Below, piece by piece: positions 54,435 to 64,000 of a stretch of 64,000 nt of DNA. A program made the position numbers and the translations under genes. The stretch's first letter is position 1. Every line of letters begins with the position of its first letter. The notes beneath the pieces were generated by a model, which searched no databases, had not been told where the DNA came from, and saw nothing but the letters and a program-made list of their open reading frames with translations. The stretch comes from Sporosarcina sp. Marseille-Q4943 (GTDB taxonomy: Bacteria; Bacillota; Bacilli; Bacillales_A; Planococcaceae): NCBI RefSeq assembly GCF_943736995.1, contig NZ_CALSFT010000002.1, positions 1,054,001 through 1,118,000 on the forward strand, written 5' to 3'.

Positions 54435-55121
54435 ATGAAACCGATTTATTCAACAGCTATGGAAGCGATTTCGCAGATCGAAGACGGCTCCACTTTAATG
54501 GTGGGGGGCTTCGGACTTGTCGGAATCCCGGAACAGCTCATATTGGCGCTTGTTGAGAAAGGCGTCAAAGATTTGACGATCATTTCGAATAACTGTGGAG
54601 TGGATGAGTGGGGTCTTGGTCTGTTATTGAAAGAAAAGCAGATTAAGAAGATGATAGGATCGTATGTCGGAGAAAATAAGGAATTCGAACGCCAAGTGCT
54701 TTCAGGTGAAATCGAAGTCGAACTGACACCGCAAGGGACGCTCGCTGAAAAGATTCGTGCAGGCGGAGCAGGGATCCCAGCATTTTACACACCGGCAGGA
54801 GTAGGGACGACTGTTGCGGACGGAAAAGAAATTAGGGTATTCAATGGCAAGGAATATGTCCTTGAAGAAGCGCTCGTCGCAGATTTTGCATTAGTTCGCG
54901 CAGCAAAGGCGGATAAGATTGGTAACTTGATCTATAACAAGACAGCCCAAAACTTCAATCCGATGATGGCGGCGGCAGGCAAAATCACCATTGCAGAAGT
55001 GGAAGAAATCGTAGAGACGGGCGACCTCGACCCGGCGACGATCCATACGCCGAGCATCTACGTACAAGGATTATTGCAAGCAAAGCAGGAGAAACGGATA
55101 GAGCGACTGACGACTCGATAA
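54435..55121 (+). CDS. scoA: 3-oxoacid CoA-transferase subunit A
   Basis: 228 residues. Glycine-rich signature [15 protein letters not shown] (about 22-36) of CoA-transferase type I subunit A. With ScoB transfers CoA from succinyl-CoA to acetoacetate. AAAGGGGGAATG precedes the start. Followed after 18 bp by scoB. Confidence 0.93.
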   Translation: MKPIYSTAMEAISQIEDGSTLMVGGFGLVGIPEQLILALVEKGVKDLTIISNNCGVDEWGLGLLLKEKQIKKMIGSYVGENKEFERQVLSGEIEVELTPQGTLAEKIRAGGAGIPAFYTPAGVGTTVADGKEIRVFNGKEYVLEEALVADFALVRAAKADKIGNLIYNKTAQNFNPMMAAAGKITIAEVEEIVETGDLDPATIHTPSIYVQGLLQAKQEKRIERLTTR

Positions 55122-55139
55122 GGGAAGGGGATGTTCACG

Positions 55140-55775
55140 ATGAATTTGAGAGAGAGAATTGCAAGACGTGCGGAAAAGGAAATTAAAGACGGCGACTACG
55201 TCAACCTTGGCATCGGAATGCCGACATTGGTCGCCAACTATATATCGGAAGACAAAACGGTCGTGCTGCAATCGGAAAACGGCCTCCTTGGCATCGGGCC
55301 GTATCCGACGGAAGACCAGGTCGATCCAGATTTGATCAACGCGGGCAAAGAAACGGTTACGACGATTCCCGGCTCTGCATTTTTCGATAGTGCTGAATCA
55401 TTTGCCATGATCCGTGGAGGGCATGTCGATGTAGCCATCCTTGGCGGTATGGAAGTGTCCGAAAAAGGAGACCTTGCGAACTGGATGATTCCAGGCAAGA
55501 TGATCAAAGGGATGGGCGGTGCGATGGATCTCGTGCATGGCGCTAAAAAAATCATCGTCATCATGGACCACGTCGCGAAAGACGGCTCGCCCAAAATCAA
55601 GAAGGAATGCTCGTTGCCGTTGACAGGAAAAGGCGTCGTCCATAAAATCATCACGGAACGCGCCTTGATCGACGTAACGCCGGATGGTCTTGAATTGAAG
55701 GAAGTATTCGAAGGGTTCACAGTCGAAGACGTCATCAATTCGACCGAAGCGGAACTGAATGTGAATATTGATTGA
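55140..55775 (+). CDS. scoB: 3-oxoacid CoA-transferase subunit B
   Basis: 211 residues. Catalytic glutamate in [11 protein letters not shown] (about residue 43), and the NLGIGMPT turn. ATG 55140 has AAGGGG at 9 bases; an ATG at 55131 sits directly on that site. No thiolase or hydroxybutyrate dehydrogenase gene is adjacent. Confidence 0.93.
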   Translation: MNLRERIARRAEKEIKDGDYVNLGIGMPTLVANYISEDKTVVLQSENGLLGIGPYPTEDQVDPDLINAGKETVTTIPGSAFFDSAESFAMIRGGHVDVAILGGMEVSEKGDLANWMIPGKMIKGMGGAMDLVHGAKKIIVIMDHVAKDGSPKIKKECSLPLTGKGVVHKIITERALIDVTPDGLELKEVFEGFTVEDVINSTEAELNVNID

Positions 55776-55785
55776 CATATACATG

Positions 55786-55818
55786 CCAAGTCCTCGCTGA
55801 AGGACTTGGTGTTTTTTT
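55786..55818 (+). terminator. Terminator after scoB
   Basis: CCAAGTCCT / AGGACTTGG with a 6-nt loop, then TGTTTTTTT. Confidence 0.88.
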
Positions 55819-55837
55819 AGCTATATTTTTTCATGTA

Positions 55838-55866
55838 TTGTATTTTGGAACAATTTCGGGTACACT
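55838..55866 (+). promoter_or_regulatory. Promoter of the leuS leader
   Basis: TTGTAT (55838-55843), 17-bp spacer, TACACT (55861-55866). Confidence 0.55.
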
Positions 55867-55889
55867 ACAATAAACTGAATTCAAATAGC

Positions 55890-56127
55890 GTTGGCGTTGA
55901 AAAGGAATAGTAATCGGTCCGGTCGATTGAAGAGAGCAGGCGGTTTGGTGCAAGCCTGTACGACTACGATGAACTCGCCTTTGAGCCTGCATCGGTGAAC
56001 AAAAAGTAGCCAGTGCCGTTTTCCGCGTTAAGGAAACAAGTTGGGCGGCTTTGCCGTCAATTTGGGTGGCACCGCGGGAGTACATATACCTCTCGTCCCT
56101 TATCGATTAAGGGACGGGAGTTTTTTT
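55890..56127 (+). promoter_or_regulatory. T-box leader of leuS, leucine specifier
   Basis: The T-box sequence GGGTGGCACCGCGGG is at 56064-56078, followed by an intrinsic terminator (CTCTCGTCCCTTA / TAAGGGACGGGAG, 56090-56120, then seven T). Upstream stem I carries GAACTCGCC with CTC (Leu) at 55974-55976 as the probable specifier codon. Uncharged tRNA-Leu would stabilise the antiterminator and allow leuS transcription. Confidence 0.9.
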
Positions 56128-56182
56128 ATTTCCGCGAAACCGCAATACGCATTTTGAATATAGAGGGAAGGAATGAACAGCA

Positions 56183-58597
56183 ATGAGTTATAAACATGTA
56201 GAAATCGAAAAGAAATGGCAGCAGTACTGGAAAGACAACAAGACGTACAAAATGGTCAATGACGAATCCAAGCCGAAGTTCTACGCGCTTGATATGTTCC
56301 CATACCCTTCCGGTGCCGGGCTTCACGTCGGCCATCCGCTTGGTTATATCGCGACGGACATTTTAAGTTCATTCAAACGGAAGCAGGGCTATAATGTCCT
56401 CCATCCGATGGGGTGGGACGCTTTCGGATTGCCTGCTGAACAATATGCGATCGACACGGGGAATGACCCTGCAGAATTCACGGCAAAAAACATCGCGACG
56501 TTCAAGCGTCAAATGAATGACCTTGGGTTTTCCTACGACTGGGACCGTGAAGTGAATACGACAGATCCGAAATATTACAAATGGACGCAATGGATTTTTA
56601 TCCAATTGTATAAAAAAGGCTTGGCATACATCGATGAAGTGCCTGTCAACTGGTGCCCGGCACTTGGAACAGTCCTTGCGAACGAGGAAGTCATTGACGG
56701 CAAATCCGAACGTGGCGGTCATCCGGTCGAGCGCCGCCCGATGCGCCAATGGGTATTGCGCATAACAGAATATGCGGATCGTTTACTTGAAGATCTGGAG
56801 GATCTTGATTGGCCTGAAAGCTTGAAGGATATGCAACGCAACTGGATCGGACGCTCTGAAGGTGCTCAATTGACGTTTGAGATTGACGGAACGGATCTTT
56901 CATTCGAAGCATTCACGACGCGTCCGGACACGATCTTTGGTGCGACGTATGCGGTCCTTGCCCCTGAGCACAAGCTAGTTGAGCAAATTACGACAGCAGA
57001 GCAAAAGGAAGCTGTTGAAGCGTATCTCGATAAAGTGAAAACGAAAAGCGACTTAGAGCGTACTGATCTTGCGAAAGAGAAGACGGGCGTGTTCACTGGC
57101 GCTTACGCAATTAATCCTGCAAGCGGTGAAAAAATGCCGATTTGGATTGCGGATTATGTCCTTGCTTCATATGGAACGGGCGCTATCATGGCGGTTCCTG
57201 CACATGACGAACGCGACTATGAGTTTGCAAAAGAATTTGATTTGCCAATCGTTGAAGTCGTTGCAGGTGGAGATATTTCGAAAGAAGCGTATACAGGCGA
57301 CGGAGAGCATATTAACTCTGATTTCTTGAACGGGCTAGGAAAAGACGAAGCGATTGAAAAAGCGATTGCATGGTTCGTTGAAAACGGTAAAGGTGAGAAG
57401 AAAATTACGTATCGTCTACGCGATTGGCTATTCTCCAGACAGCGTTATTGGGGTGAACCGATTCCGATCATCCATTGGGAAGACGGCTCGATGACTCCAG
57501 TCGATGAATCCGATTTGCCATTGATGCTGCCGAAGACAGATAACATCAAGCCAAGCGGAACAGGCGAATCACCACTTGCGAATATCGAAGAGTGGGTCAA
57601 TGTCGTCGATCCGGATACCGGCATGAAAGGCCGACGGGAAACGAATACGATGCCGCAATGGGCAGGAAGCTGCTGGTATTACTTGCGCTATATCGATCCG
57701 GATAATGACGAGATGCTAATTGATCCGAAGTTGGCAGAACGCTGGTTGCCGGTCGACATTTACGTCGGCGGCGCGGAGCATGCGGTGCTGCACCTTCTAT
57801 ACGCCCGCTTCTGGCATAAGGTTCTTTATGATATCGGCGTCGTACCGACGAAGGAGCCTTTCCAAAAATTGTTCAACCAAGGAATGATCCTTGGAGAGGG
57901 GCATGTGAAGATGTCCAAGTCACTCGGCAACGTCATCAACCCTGACGACATCGTCCATTCACACGGCGCGGATACGCTTCGTCTATACGAAATGTTCATG
58001 GGACCGCTTGAAGCTTCAAAAGAATGGTCGACAAACGGTCTGGACGGATCCCGTCGTTTCTTGGATCGCATTTGGCGATTATTCGTCAATGAAGACGGAA
58101 CGCTAAGCTCGAAAATTGGCGGGGAGCCAGGCGGATCGCTTGAAAAGGTGTATCACCAAACCGTGAAGAAAGTAACGGAAGACTTCGAGGGTATGCGTAA
58201 CAACACTGCCATTTCTCAAATGATGGTGTTCATCAATGAAGGGTATAAAGTCGACTCGATTCCGAAAGAATTCGTTGAAGGCTTTGTCATTATGATTTCT
58301 CCGATCACTCCGCACCTGGCAGAGGAGCTTTGGGAGAAGTTAGGCCATAATGAATCGATTTCGTATGTCGCATGGCCGACGTACGACGAATCAAAACTGT
58401 TCGATGACACAGTCGAAGTTGCTGTGCAAATCAACGGAAAAGTCCGTGCGAAAATCAATGTCGCAAAAGACATTACGAAAGAAGATCTCGAAAAGGTTGC
58501 ACTTGCAGATGAAACTGTGAAGGAATGGATCGATGGAAAAGAATTGAAAAAAGTCATCGCGATTCCAGGCAGATTGGTCAACATCGTAGCTGTTTAA
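56183..58597 (+). CDS. leuS: Leucyl-tRNA synthetase
   Basis: 804 residues, full length. Class I HIGH-type motif in [16 protein letters not shown], the CP1 editing domain with TTRPDTIFG and [17 protein letters not shown] at 576-580 and the C-terminal anticodon domain. Controlled by the T-box leader. Terminated by a strong hairpin. Confidence 0.98.
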   Translation: MSYKHVEIEKKWQQYWKDNKTYKMVNDESKPKFYALDMFPYPSGAGLHVGHPLGYIATDILSSFKRKQGYNVLHPMGWDAFGLPAEQYAIDTGNDPAEFTAKNIATFKRQMNDLGFSYDWDREVNTTDPKYYKWTQWIFIQLYKKGLAYIDEVPVNWCPALGTVLANEEVIDGKSERGGHPVERRPMRQWVLRITEYADRLLEDLEDLDWPESLKDMQRNWIGRSEGAQLTFEIDGTDLSFEAFTTRPDTIFGATYAVLAPEHKLVEQITTAEQKEAVEAYLDKVKTKSDLERTDLAKEKTGVFTGAYAINPASGEKMPIWIADYVLASYGTGAIMAVPAHDERDYEFAKEFDLPIVEVVAGGDISKEAYTGDGEHINSDFLNGLGKDEAIEKAIAWFVENGKGEKKITYRLRDWLFSRQRYWGEPIPIIHWEDGSMTPVDESDLPLMLPKTDNIKPSGTGESPLANIEEWVNVVDPDTGMKGRRETNTMPQWAGSCWYYLRYIDPDNDEMLIDPKLAERWLPVDIYVGGAEHAVLHLLYARFWHKVLYDIGVVPTKEPFQKLFNQGMILGEGHVKMSKSLGNVINPDDIVHSHGADTLRLYEMFMGPLEASKEWSTNGLDGSRRFLDRIWRLFVNEDGTLSSKIGGEPGGSLEKVYHQTVKKVTEDFEGMRNNTAISQMMVFINEGYKVDSIPKEFVEGFVIMISPITPHLAEELWEKLGHNESISYVAWPTYDESKLFDDTVEVAVQINGKVRAKINVAKDITKEDLEKVALADETVKEWIDGKELKKVIAIPGRLVNIVAV

Positions 58598-58612
58598 GCA
58601 TAGAATATTTGT

Positions 58613-58653
58613 AATCCGTGGAAAGAGTTTGTTACTTTCCACGGATTTTTTTT
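58613..58653 (+). terminator. Terminator after leuS
   Basis: AATCCGTGGAAAG / CTTTCCACGGATT with a 9-nt loop and a long T-run. Confidence 0.92.
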
Positions 58654-58682
58654 GATTGCGTCGGAGGCACAAACCGATTGCA

Positions 58683-58714
58683 CAAAAAAACACCAGGGAG
58701 CACCTCCCTGATGT
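58683..58714 (-). terminator. Terminator of the flavoprotein gene
   Basis: On the minus strand ACATCAGGGAG / CTCCCTGGTGT followed by seven T. Confidence 0.87.
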
Positions 58715-58723
58715 TGATATCTA

Positions 58724-59989
58724 TCATTGATCCTTCGCAAACGCCCCGGCACTCATGCCGGCGATCCGTCCAGTGACGAGAGCGGAAGTGATATTGTATC
58801 CACCCGTATAACCATGGATGTCTAGGATTTCGCCGCAGAAGAAAAGTCCATCCTTTTTCCGGGAAGCCATCGTCTTAGGTTCGATTTCCTTTGTGGAAAC
58901 CCCACCGCCTGTGACGAATGCCTTTTCAATCGGCTGCGTGCCATTTACGGTCATCGGGAATCCTTTCAATAGCCCCGCAAGCTTTCGGATTTTTTCATTG
59001 GAAAGGCCGGCTCCGATATCGGCATGGTCAATTCCTGCCCGATCAAATAAAAACAGCAGCCACCTTTCCGGTGCGATTCCTTTCAAGCTGTTCTTAATAG
59101 CCTTCTTTGGATCGTCTTTCAACAAACCATGAATCATTTGGAAGGCCTTTTCCTCATTCATGGAAGGGAGCGAGTCAATGCGCATTTCAACAGGCTGTCC
59201 TCCATTTTTCTTCTGTTCCTTCACGACAAACTGGCTGCACCGTAAAATGGCGGGACCGCTTAACCCGAAATGGGTGAACAGCATATCCATCTGATGAGTG
59301 ACAAGCGTTTTCCCTTTGGCGTTCAAGACGGAAACAGCGACATCCCGCAATGCGAGGCCCTGCAGTTCTTTCGATTGGATGAATTGTTCATCGGACAGCA
59401 ACGGCACTTCTGTCGGATACAGATCGGTCACAGTATGCCCGGCTTTCTCCGCCCACGGGTATCCGTCTCCTGTGCTTCCGGTCTGCGGCACCGCCTTTCC
59501 GCCAACCGCAACAACGACCGCGTGAGAACGGATTTCTTCACCGTCTTCGAGCCGCACGCCCAAGATCCGTTCATCATTCATTAGTAGTTTTTTCACGCGG
59601 GTCGACAATCTCACTTCCACATGCAATCGATCCATTTCGGATAGCAACGCATTGACGACGTCCTTAGCTTTATTCGAGACAGGGAACATCCGACCGTGAT
59701 CCTCTTCTTTCAACGGAACGCCGAGCCCTTCAAAAAACGCAATGATATCCTCATTACTGAAAACGGAAAATGGGCCGTATAAAAATCTTCCGTTACCTGG
59801 GATGTTTTTTACAATTTCCTCAAGCGGCAGTCGATTCGTAACATTGCACCTTCCGCCACCTGATATGGATAATTTATTGCCAAGCTTTTTCCCTTTGTCG
59901 AGAAGAAGCACTTTATTGCCATGCTCTGCCGCAGCGATTGAGGCCATCAGTCCTGAGGGACCCCCACCGATGATTATGACGTCATACAT
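58724..59989 (-). CDS. HI0933/BaiN-family flavoprotein (YtfP-like)
   Basis: 421 residues. Dinucleotide-binding motif [14 protein letters not shown] at the N-terminus, the family hallmark [10 protein letters not shown] and a C-terminal [11 protein letters not shown] and [12 protein letters not shown]. Probable FAD-dependent oxidoreductase; substrate unknown. ATG 59989 is chosen; a GTG at 60001 is possible, and neither has a strong ribosome site. Confidence 0.88.
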   Translation of the reverse strand: MYDVIIIGGGPSGLMASIAAAEHGNKVLLLDKGKKLGNKLSISGGGRCNVTNRLPLEEIVKNIPGNGRFLYGPFSVFSNEDIIAFFEGLGVPLKEEDHGRMFPVSNKAKDVVNALLSEMDRLHVEVRLSTRVKKLLMNDERILGVRLEDGEEIRSHAVVVAVGGKAVPQTGSTGDGYPWAEKAGHTVTDLYPTEVPLLSDEQFIQSKELQGLALRDVAVSVLNAKGKTLVTHQMDMLFTHFGLSGPAILRCSQFVVKEQKKNGGQPVEMRIDSLPSMNEEKAFQMIHGLLKDDPKKAIKNSLKGIAPERWLLFLFDRAGIDHADIGAGLSNEKIRKLAGLLKGFPMTVNGTQPIEKAFVTGGGVSTKEIEPKTMASRKKDGLFFCGEILDIHGYTGGYNITSALVTGRIAGMSAGAFAKDQ

Positions 59990-60119
59990 ATATGGAACCA
60001 CACTTTCAGTTTTTCTCCATTATACATGATGCGCCCGTTAATCATTGTGAAAAGTGCTGGCGGAGGGTAAACTGGTATGTAGCTTTGTTGAGTAGTTCTT
60101 AAGATTGGAAGGATCAAAT

Positions 60120-61736
60120 ATGTCATCAAACCTTGTGAAAGGCACGGCTATTTTAACGATCGGCCTCTTTTTATCGAAGGCGCTCGGTCTATTATACGTT
60201 ATTCCGTTTTATGCAATTGTCGGGGAGGAAAATATTGGTTTATATCAGTACGCATACATTCCATACAACTTAGCTTTGGCAGTTGCAATCTCAGGTGCTC
60301 CCCTCGCCATTTCCAAATTCATATCGAAATATAATGCGATGGGTGACTATGCAACTGGGCGCAAGTTAATGAAATCAGGAATGCTCGTCATGACATTATC
60401 CGGCATTCTCTCATTTCTAGTCCTCTTTTTCATGGCTGAACCGATTGCCCATCTTGTACGGAAGAGCGATGACCAGATTTTCACGATAGAAGAAATTACA
60501 TCTGTTATCCGCTGGGTTAGCTTTGCGTTGCTGGCAGTTCCATTAATGAGCATCGTTCGCGGATATTTGCAAGGGAACCAGAAATTCGAGCCGACATCCG
60601 TCTCGCAACTTGTCGAGCAGATTGTCAGAATACTTGTAGTTCTTATCGGCGGTTTTATCGTAGTAAATGTGTTAGATCTGTCTCCACGGACAGCGGTGAA
60701 TTTCGCTGTGTTTGCAGCATTCATCGGTGCGCTTGCCGGTCTCGTCGTCCTATATCGATATTGGATGAAGTACAAACCGGAATTCAGCAAGCTTTATGAA
60801 AGCAGTCCACCTGCTAGCAATGTCACTTTTCTCGATATGTATAAAGAAGTAATTGGGTATACGATTCCGTTTGTCCTCGTCGGTGTTATTAATCCTTTAT
60901 ATCAATTCATTGATATGATCACGTTCAATGGTGCGATGTACTCTATCGGACTCGATACAGTAACCGATGTTTATTTAACGATGCTAAACTTCCTCACCCA
61001 TAAAGTCGTTATGATTCCGGTTATGGTTGCGACAGGATTTTCAATGGCGCTCATTCCAGTCATTACGGGTTATTATACGAAGAACGATCAGAAGGGCATA
61101 ACGCGTTCATTGGACCAGACATTTCAAATCATGCTCTATTTAACCGTTCCAATGGTTCTTGGACTAATCGTCCTTTCGAATGAAATCTATACATTCCTTT
61201 ACAGTAAAAGTCTTGTCGGTTCGGGTATATTAGCGTCATATGCACCCGTCGCAATACTGTTCGGCCTTTACTCAGTAACTGCAGCAATCCTCCAAGGAAT
61301 TGATAGACATAAATGGATTGTCTTCACTTCACTGACGGGACTATTATTCAAAATGATTTTGAATATCCCCCTCATTAAGCTTTTCGAAGTGAACGGTGCG
61401 ATCGCAGCTACGGCAATCGGATATGCAATCGCTGTCGGAATCAATATCTATGTCATTTCAAGAGTCCTTCATTACCGTTCGAGAATGGTGTTCAGGCGGC
61501 TGGTACTCATCGGAATTTTCAATGTGATCATGTTTATTGCCGTTCACTTTACGTTAAAGGGGCTGTTGGCATTCAGTCCAGTCGGCGGCAAGATGCAGGC
61601 GCTTCTTTATGTTATGATTTGTGCATTTGTCGGGGTGGTTGTTTACGGGGCCCTTTCATTGAAATCTGGGCTCGCGCAAAAACTGTTTGGCGACCGATTG
61701 ACGAGAATTACGAAGAAGTTTGGTTTTGGAGGGTGA
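60120..61736 (+). CDS. MurJ/YtgP-like lipid II flippase (MOP superfamily)
   Basis: 538 residues with about 14 membrane segments. N-terminal LVKGTAILTIGLFLSKALG and the FEPTSVSQLVEQIVRI segment are typical of the SpoVB/YtgP branch, whose member YtgP serves as MurJ in Bacillus. Likely flips peptidoglycan precursors. ATG 60120 follows GGAAGGA; a TTG five codons earlier overlaps that site. Three bases before the pseudouridine synthase. Confidence 0.88.
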   Translation: MSSNLVKGTAILTIGLFLSKALGLLYVIPFYAIVGEENIGLYQYAYIPYNLALAVAISGAPLAISKFISKYNAMGDYATGRKLMKSGMLVMTLSGILSFLVLFFMAEPIAHLVRKSDDQIFTIEEITSVIRWVSFALLAVPLMSIVRGYLQGNQKFEPTSVSQLVEQIVRILVVLIGGFIVVNVLDLSPRTAVNFAVFAAFIGALAGLVVLYRYWMKYKPEFSKLYESSPPASNVTFLDMYKEVIGYTIPFVLVGVINPLYQFIDMITFNGAMYSIGLDTVTDVYLTMLNFLTHKVVMIPVMVATGFSMALIPVITGYYTKNDQKGITRSLDQTFQIMLYLTVPMVLGLIVLSNEIYTFLYSKSLVGSGILASYAPVAILFGLYSVTAAILQGIDRHKWIVFTSLTGLLFKMILNIPLIKLFEVNGAIAATAIGYAIAVGINIYVISRVLHYRSRMVFRRLVLIGIFNVIMFIAVHFTLKGLLAFSPVGGKMQALLYVMICAFVGVVVYGALSLKSGLAQKLFGDRLTRITKKFGFGG

Positions 61737-61739
61737 ACA

Positions 61740-62456
61740 ATGCGTCTTGATAAACTATTGGCGAATATGGGATTTGGCTCCCGCAAGGAAGTGCGGCAAC
61801 TACTGAAAAAAGGCGCTGTTCAAGTGAATGCCGAACTAGTGAAGGATCCATCGCTCCACGTTGATCCGAATCTCGATGAAGTGACGATCCTCGGTGAACG
61901 GGTCGTCTATAAGGAATTCATTTATTTAATGTTAAATAAACCAAAAGGCGTCATCTCTGCGACCGAGGATGACCGGGACCGGACCGTCATCGATCTGCTG
62001 GACAGTGAATACCGGCATTTTGAACCGTTTCCGGTTGGAAGGCTCGACAAGGATACGGAAGGGTTTTTATTGATAACGAATGACGGCAAGCTTGCCCATG
62101 AGTTATTGTCGCCGAAAAAGGAAGTTCCAAAAACGTATTACGCCCATATCGATGGGCGAGTCGATGAAACGGATATCGAACGGTTCGGAGAAGGGGTAAC
62201 GTTAGACGACGGCTACTTCACAAAACCGGGACAGCTTCACATATTACATTCAGCTGAAACGTCGGAAATCGAGCTGACGATTACTGAAGGGAAGTTCCAT
62301 CAAGTGAAGCGGATGTTTGAAGCGGTCGGGAAGCGGGTTGTCTATTTGAAACGACTGTCAATGGGGCCGTTGGAGTTGGATGTGACCTTACGATTAGGTG
62401 AATATAGGGAGTTGACCGACGAGGAAGTCGCTATGCTCCGCAATGTAAAAGGCTGA
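61740..62456 (+). CDS. RsuA/RluB-family pseudouridine synthase (YtzG-like)
   Basis: 238 residues. N-terminal S4 RNA-binding domain (MRLDKLLANMGFGSRKEVRQLLK), catalytic Asp in GRLDKDTEGFLLITNDG. Probably forms pseudouridine in 16S or 23S rRNA. GGAGGGTG precedes the ATG; co-transcribed with the flippase. Confidence 0.93.
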   Translation: MRLDKLLANMGFGSRKEVRQLLKKGAVQVNAELVKDPSLHVDPNLDEVTILGERVVYKEFIYLMLNKPKGVISATEDDRDRTVIDLLDSEYRHFEPFPVGRLDKDTEGFLLITNDGKLAHELLSPKKEVPKTYYAHIDGRVDETDIERFGEGVTLDDGYFTKPGQLHILHSAETSEIELTITEGKFHQVKRMFEAVGKRVVYLKRLSMGPLELDVTLRLGEYRELTDEEVAMLRNVKG

Positions 62457-62481
62457 ACCGTATTGTGCGGTTCAGCCTTTT
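62447..62481 (+). terminator. Terminator overlapping the end of the pseudouridine synthase gene
   Basis: AAAAGGCTGAACCG / CGGTTCAGCCTTTT with a 7-nt loop; the left arm includes the stop codon region. Confidence 0.9.
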
Positions 62482-62503
62482 CGTATGCTAGATTGAAGTG
62501 TAT

Positions 62504-62725
62504 TTACGAGGGCAATTTAACTTTTTTCTTTGTTGTCGTCCATTTCCCGCGGGCAGGGCTTGTTATAAGCTCGTTATATTCGAGGACGTTCAAGTCCCTT
62601 TGCGCTGTGCGGTTAGTGATGCCGAATTCTTCAACAACATTTTCCGTTGTGACAATACCCCTGTCAAGGATATATAAATATACGTCCTTGATGCGGGTAA
62701 GCATACGATCAGTAGCTGGATTCAA
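62504..62725 (-). CDS. DeoR-type helix-turn-helix protein (YtzE-like)
   Basis: 73 residues. Helix-turn-helix IVTTENVVEEFGITNRTAQRDLNVLE followed by a short wing, with no effector domain, as in Bacillus YtzE. TTG 62725 follows GAAGGAGTGG at 8 bases; the longer in-frame TTG at 62758 has no ribosome site. Target unknown. Confidence 0.8.
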   Translation of the reverse strand: MNPATDRMLTRIKDVYLYILDRGIVTTENVVEEFGITNRTAQRDLNVLEYNELITSPARGKWTTTKKKVKLPS

Positions 62726-62831
62726 CTGTGGAACCACTCCTTCATCATCATTTTCCAAAAACGATGGGCATGAGACTATTGAATGTACCCTATGTTAAGT
62801 TGAAATAGCCCCCGACAATGCACTCCTTTCA

Positions 62832-62862
62832 TCAGAACGTTGCGTCAGATGCAATGTTCTGA
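62832..62862. repeat. Inverted repeat in the ytzE-pepV gap
   Basis: TCAGAACGTTGC (62832-62843) and GCAATGTTCTGA (62851-62862) pair with one mismatch around a 7-nt loop. No T-run follows on either strand, so it is not a normal terminator; a protein-binding site or leader hairpin is possible. The rest of the 267-bp gap shows no gene. Confidence 0.6.
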
Positions 62863-62992
62863 CAATATAAGTATAACTCATTTTTGCTAATAGTACATGG
62901 ATTTTTTGTAAAAGTTCTGTAACAAATGTTTTGCTCTTTATTTTCTAAGCTGAACATGTAAAAATAGGGTATCAGGAAAGAGGGTGCTTGGA

Positions 62993-64000
62993 TTGGTGAA
63001 TTGGAAAGAAAGAGTGTTGGCACGAGAAAATCTTCTGATTGATGATTTGAAGCAATTGGTTTCCATTCCGTCCGTACTTGATGAGAGCTTGGCGACAGAG
63101 GATGCACCGTTTGGACCGGAGCCGAAGCGGGCGCTTGATTGGCTTCTGGAGGAAGGCAGGAAAGCGGGATTCACTGTAAAGAATATCGATAATATGGCTG
63201 GCCATATTGAAATGGGTGAAGGGGATGAGCTGCTTGGCATCCTTTGCCACGTCGATGTTGTGCCTGCTGGCTCCAATTGGTCATACGGTCCGTTTGACGG
63301 CACTGTGAAAGACGGGAAGCTGTTCGGACGCGGTGCGATTGACGATAAAGGGCCGACAATCGCTGCTTGGCATGCCATGAAAATGGTGAAGGAAGCTGGA
63401 ATTCCTCTGAATAAAAGGGTCCGTCTTATTATCGGGGCAGATGAAGAAAGCGGCTTCCGCTGTGTGAAGCGTTATTTCGAAAAAGAGGAAATGCCGACAA
63501 TCGGGTTTGCTCCTGATGCCGATTTCCCGATCATCAACGCTGAAAAAGGGATTTCAACATTGGTCTTCACTCAAAAGGCGAAAGAGGCTGATGGGCAGCT
63601 TCTACATTTCAAATCGGGCAACCGGACAAATATGGTGCCAGATTATGCGGAAGCGCATATTAAAGGATTCGATTTCAAGGAGATTCAAGATAAATTTGAA
63701 AGCTTCACGAATATGCATGACGTCGTAGCGTCGATTGTTGAGGAAAACGGCGAGGCGTTTTTACGTTTCCATGGCAAGTCCGCCCATGCAATGGAGCCCG
63801 ACTATGGAGTGAACGCAGCGGTTCTTCTAGCAACATTCTTGAATAAGATTTTCGAAGAAGGCGAATCGAAGGATTTCACCCAATTTATTGTTGACGCGTT
63901 TGGGACGGAAACACGAGGACGTTTTCTAGGATTGGCTTATAATGATGAAATATCGGGCGATACGACATTGAATGCGGGCATCGTCTCCTTCACTCCAGAA
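62993..64000 (+). CDS. pepV: Xaa-His dipeptidase PepV, 5' part
   Basis: 336 codons are visible; the gene continues past the right edge (family length about 465). M20 metallopeptidase: zinc ligands in LCHVDVVPAG and GRGAIDDKGP, catalytic Glu in GADEESGFR, and the lid domain with RFHGKSAHAMEPD. Cleaves dipeptides in the cytoplasm. TTG 62993 has AGAGGG at 8 bases; GTG 62996 is the alternative. Confidence 0.92.
   Translation, partial: MVNWKERVLARENLLIDDLKQLVSIPSVLDESLATEDAPFGPEPKRALDWLLEEGRKAGFTVKNIDNMAGHIEMGEGDELLGILCHVDVVPAGSNWSYGPFDGTVKDGKLFGRGAIDDKGPTIAAWHAMKMVKEAGIPLNKRVRLIIGADEESGFRCVKRYFEKEEMPTIGFAPDADFPIINAEKGISTLVFTQKAKEADGQLLHFKSGNRTNMVPDYAEAHIKGFDFKEIQDKFESFTNMHDVVASIVEENGEAFLRFHGKSAHAMEPDYGVNAAVLLATFLNKIFEEGESKDFTQFIVDAFGTETRGRFLGLAYNDEISGDTTLNAGIVSFTPE

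Overview
The window looks like a chromosomal segment of a low-to-moderate-GC Bacillota, order Bacillales, most probably Planococcaceae (Sporosarcina-like). The basis is strong GGAGG ribosome sites, many TTG/GTG starts, a hisZ-type histidine operon, a leuS T-box leader, SpoVB/YtgP-, YtqA/B-, YtzE- and PepV-type genes, and sigma-B-, WalR- and CodY-like sites. The genus is inference. No rRNA, tRNA, prophage, transposase gene or CRISPR array is visible.

Layout. 1-3.4 kb: tail of an unknown gene followed by two ABC-2 permeases and their ATPase. 3.4-11.7 kb: a YdcF-like protein, a PHP-family histidinol phosphatase, and, divergently, the operon hisZ-G-D-B-A-F-IE-C. The operon has no hisH; hisB and hisA are 13 bp apart. 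11.7-19.6 kb: rlmN, a tyrosine phenol-lyase, small stress and unknown proteins, then a translationally coupled response regulator-histidine kinase-SCO1 operon divergent from a YtkA-like lipoprotein. 19.7-33.4 kb: acetyltransferase, aminotransferase, oligoendopeptidase F, three Nudix hydrolases with a methyltransferase, a thioesterase, a GH3 glucosaminidase and a dicarboxylate/amino-acid symporter. 34-40 kb: transporters (Fsr-like MFS, drug-efflux-type MFS, a MarR-MFS pair, a BCCT osmolyte carrier). 40.4-46.7 kb: a phosphatase, then DNA-repair genes (SRAP, GIY-YIG nuclease, sbcD, sbcC). 46.8-51.4 kb: brnQ, a GntR regulator, GNAT, a LysM-3D cell-wall protein under a WalR-type box, a small membrane protein and an SDR. 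51.4-64 kb: mnmM/mnmL-like tRNA-modification pair, MFS, CoA-transferase scoAB, T-box-leuS, a flavoprotein, a MurJ/YtgP-like flippase, an RsuA-type pseudouridine synthase, ytzE and a truncated pepV.

The most unusual structures are non-coding. Two separate arrays (28228-28368 and 42261-42400) each hold seven copies of a TTATG(CG) core at exactly 20-bp spacing, with 13-nt variable intervals and an alternating odd/even unit type. They share no sequence beyond this pattern, lie 14 kb apart and match no element class I can name. Two further structured repeats occur: a 132-bp inverted repeat whose left arm forms the last codons of an MFS gene (36601-36732), and a composite hairpin element after the BCCT gene (about 40134-40337). 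Regulation readable from sequence includes a sigma-A promoter with a palindrome over its start site for his, a MarR-type palindrome, sigma-B-like promoters for a YflT-like gene and the BCCT gene, a CodY-like box for brnQ, and a leucine T-box.
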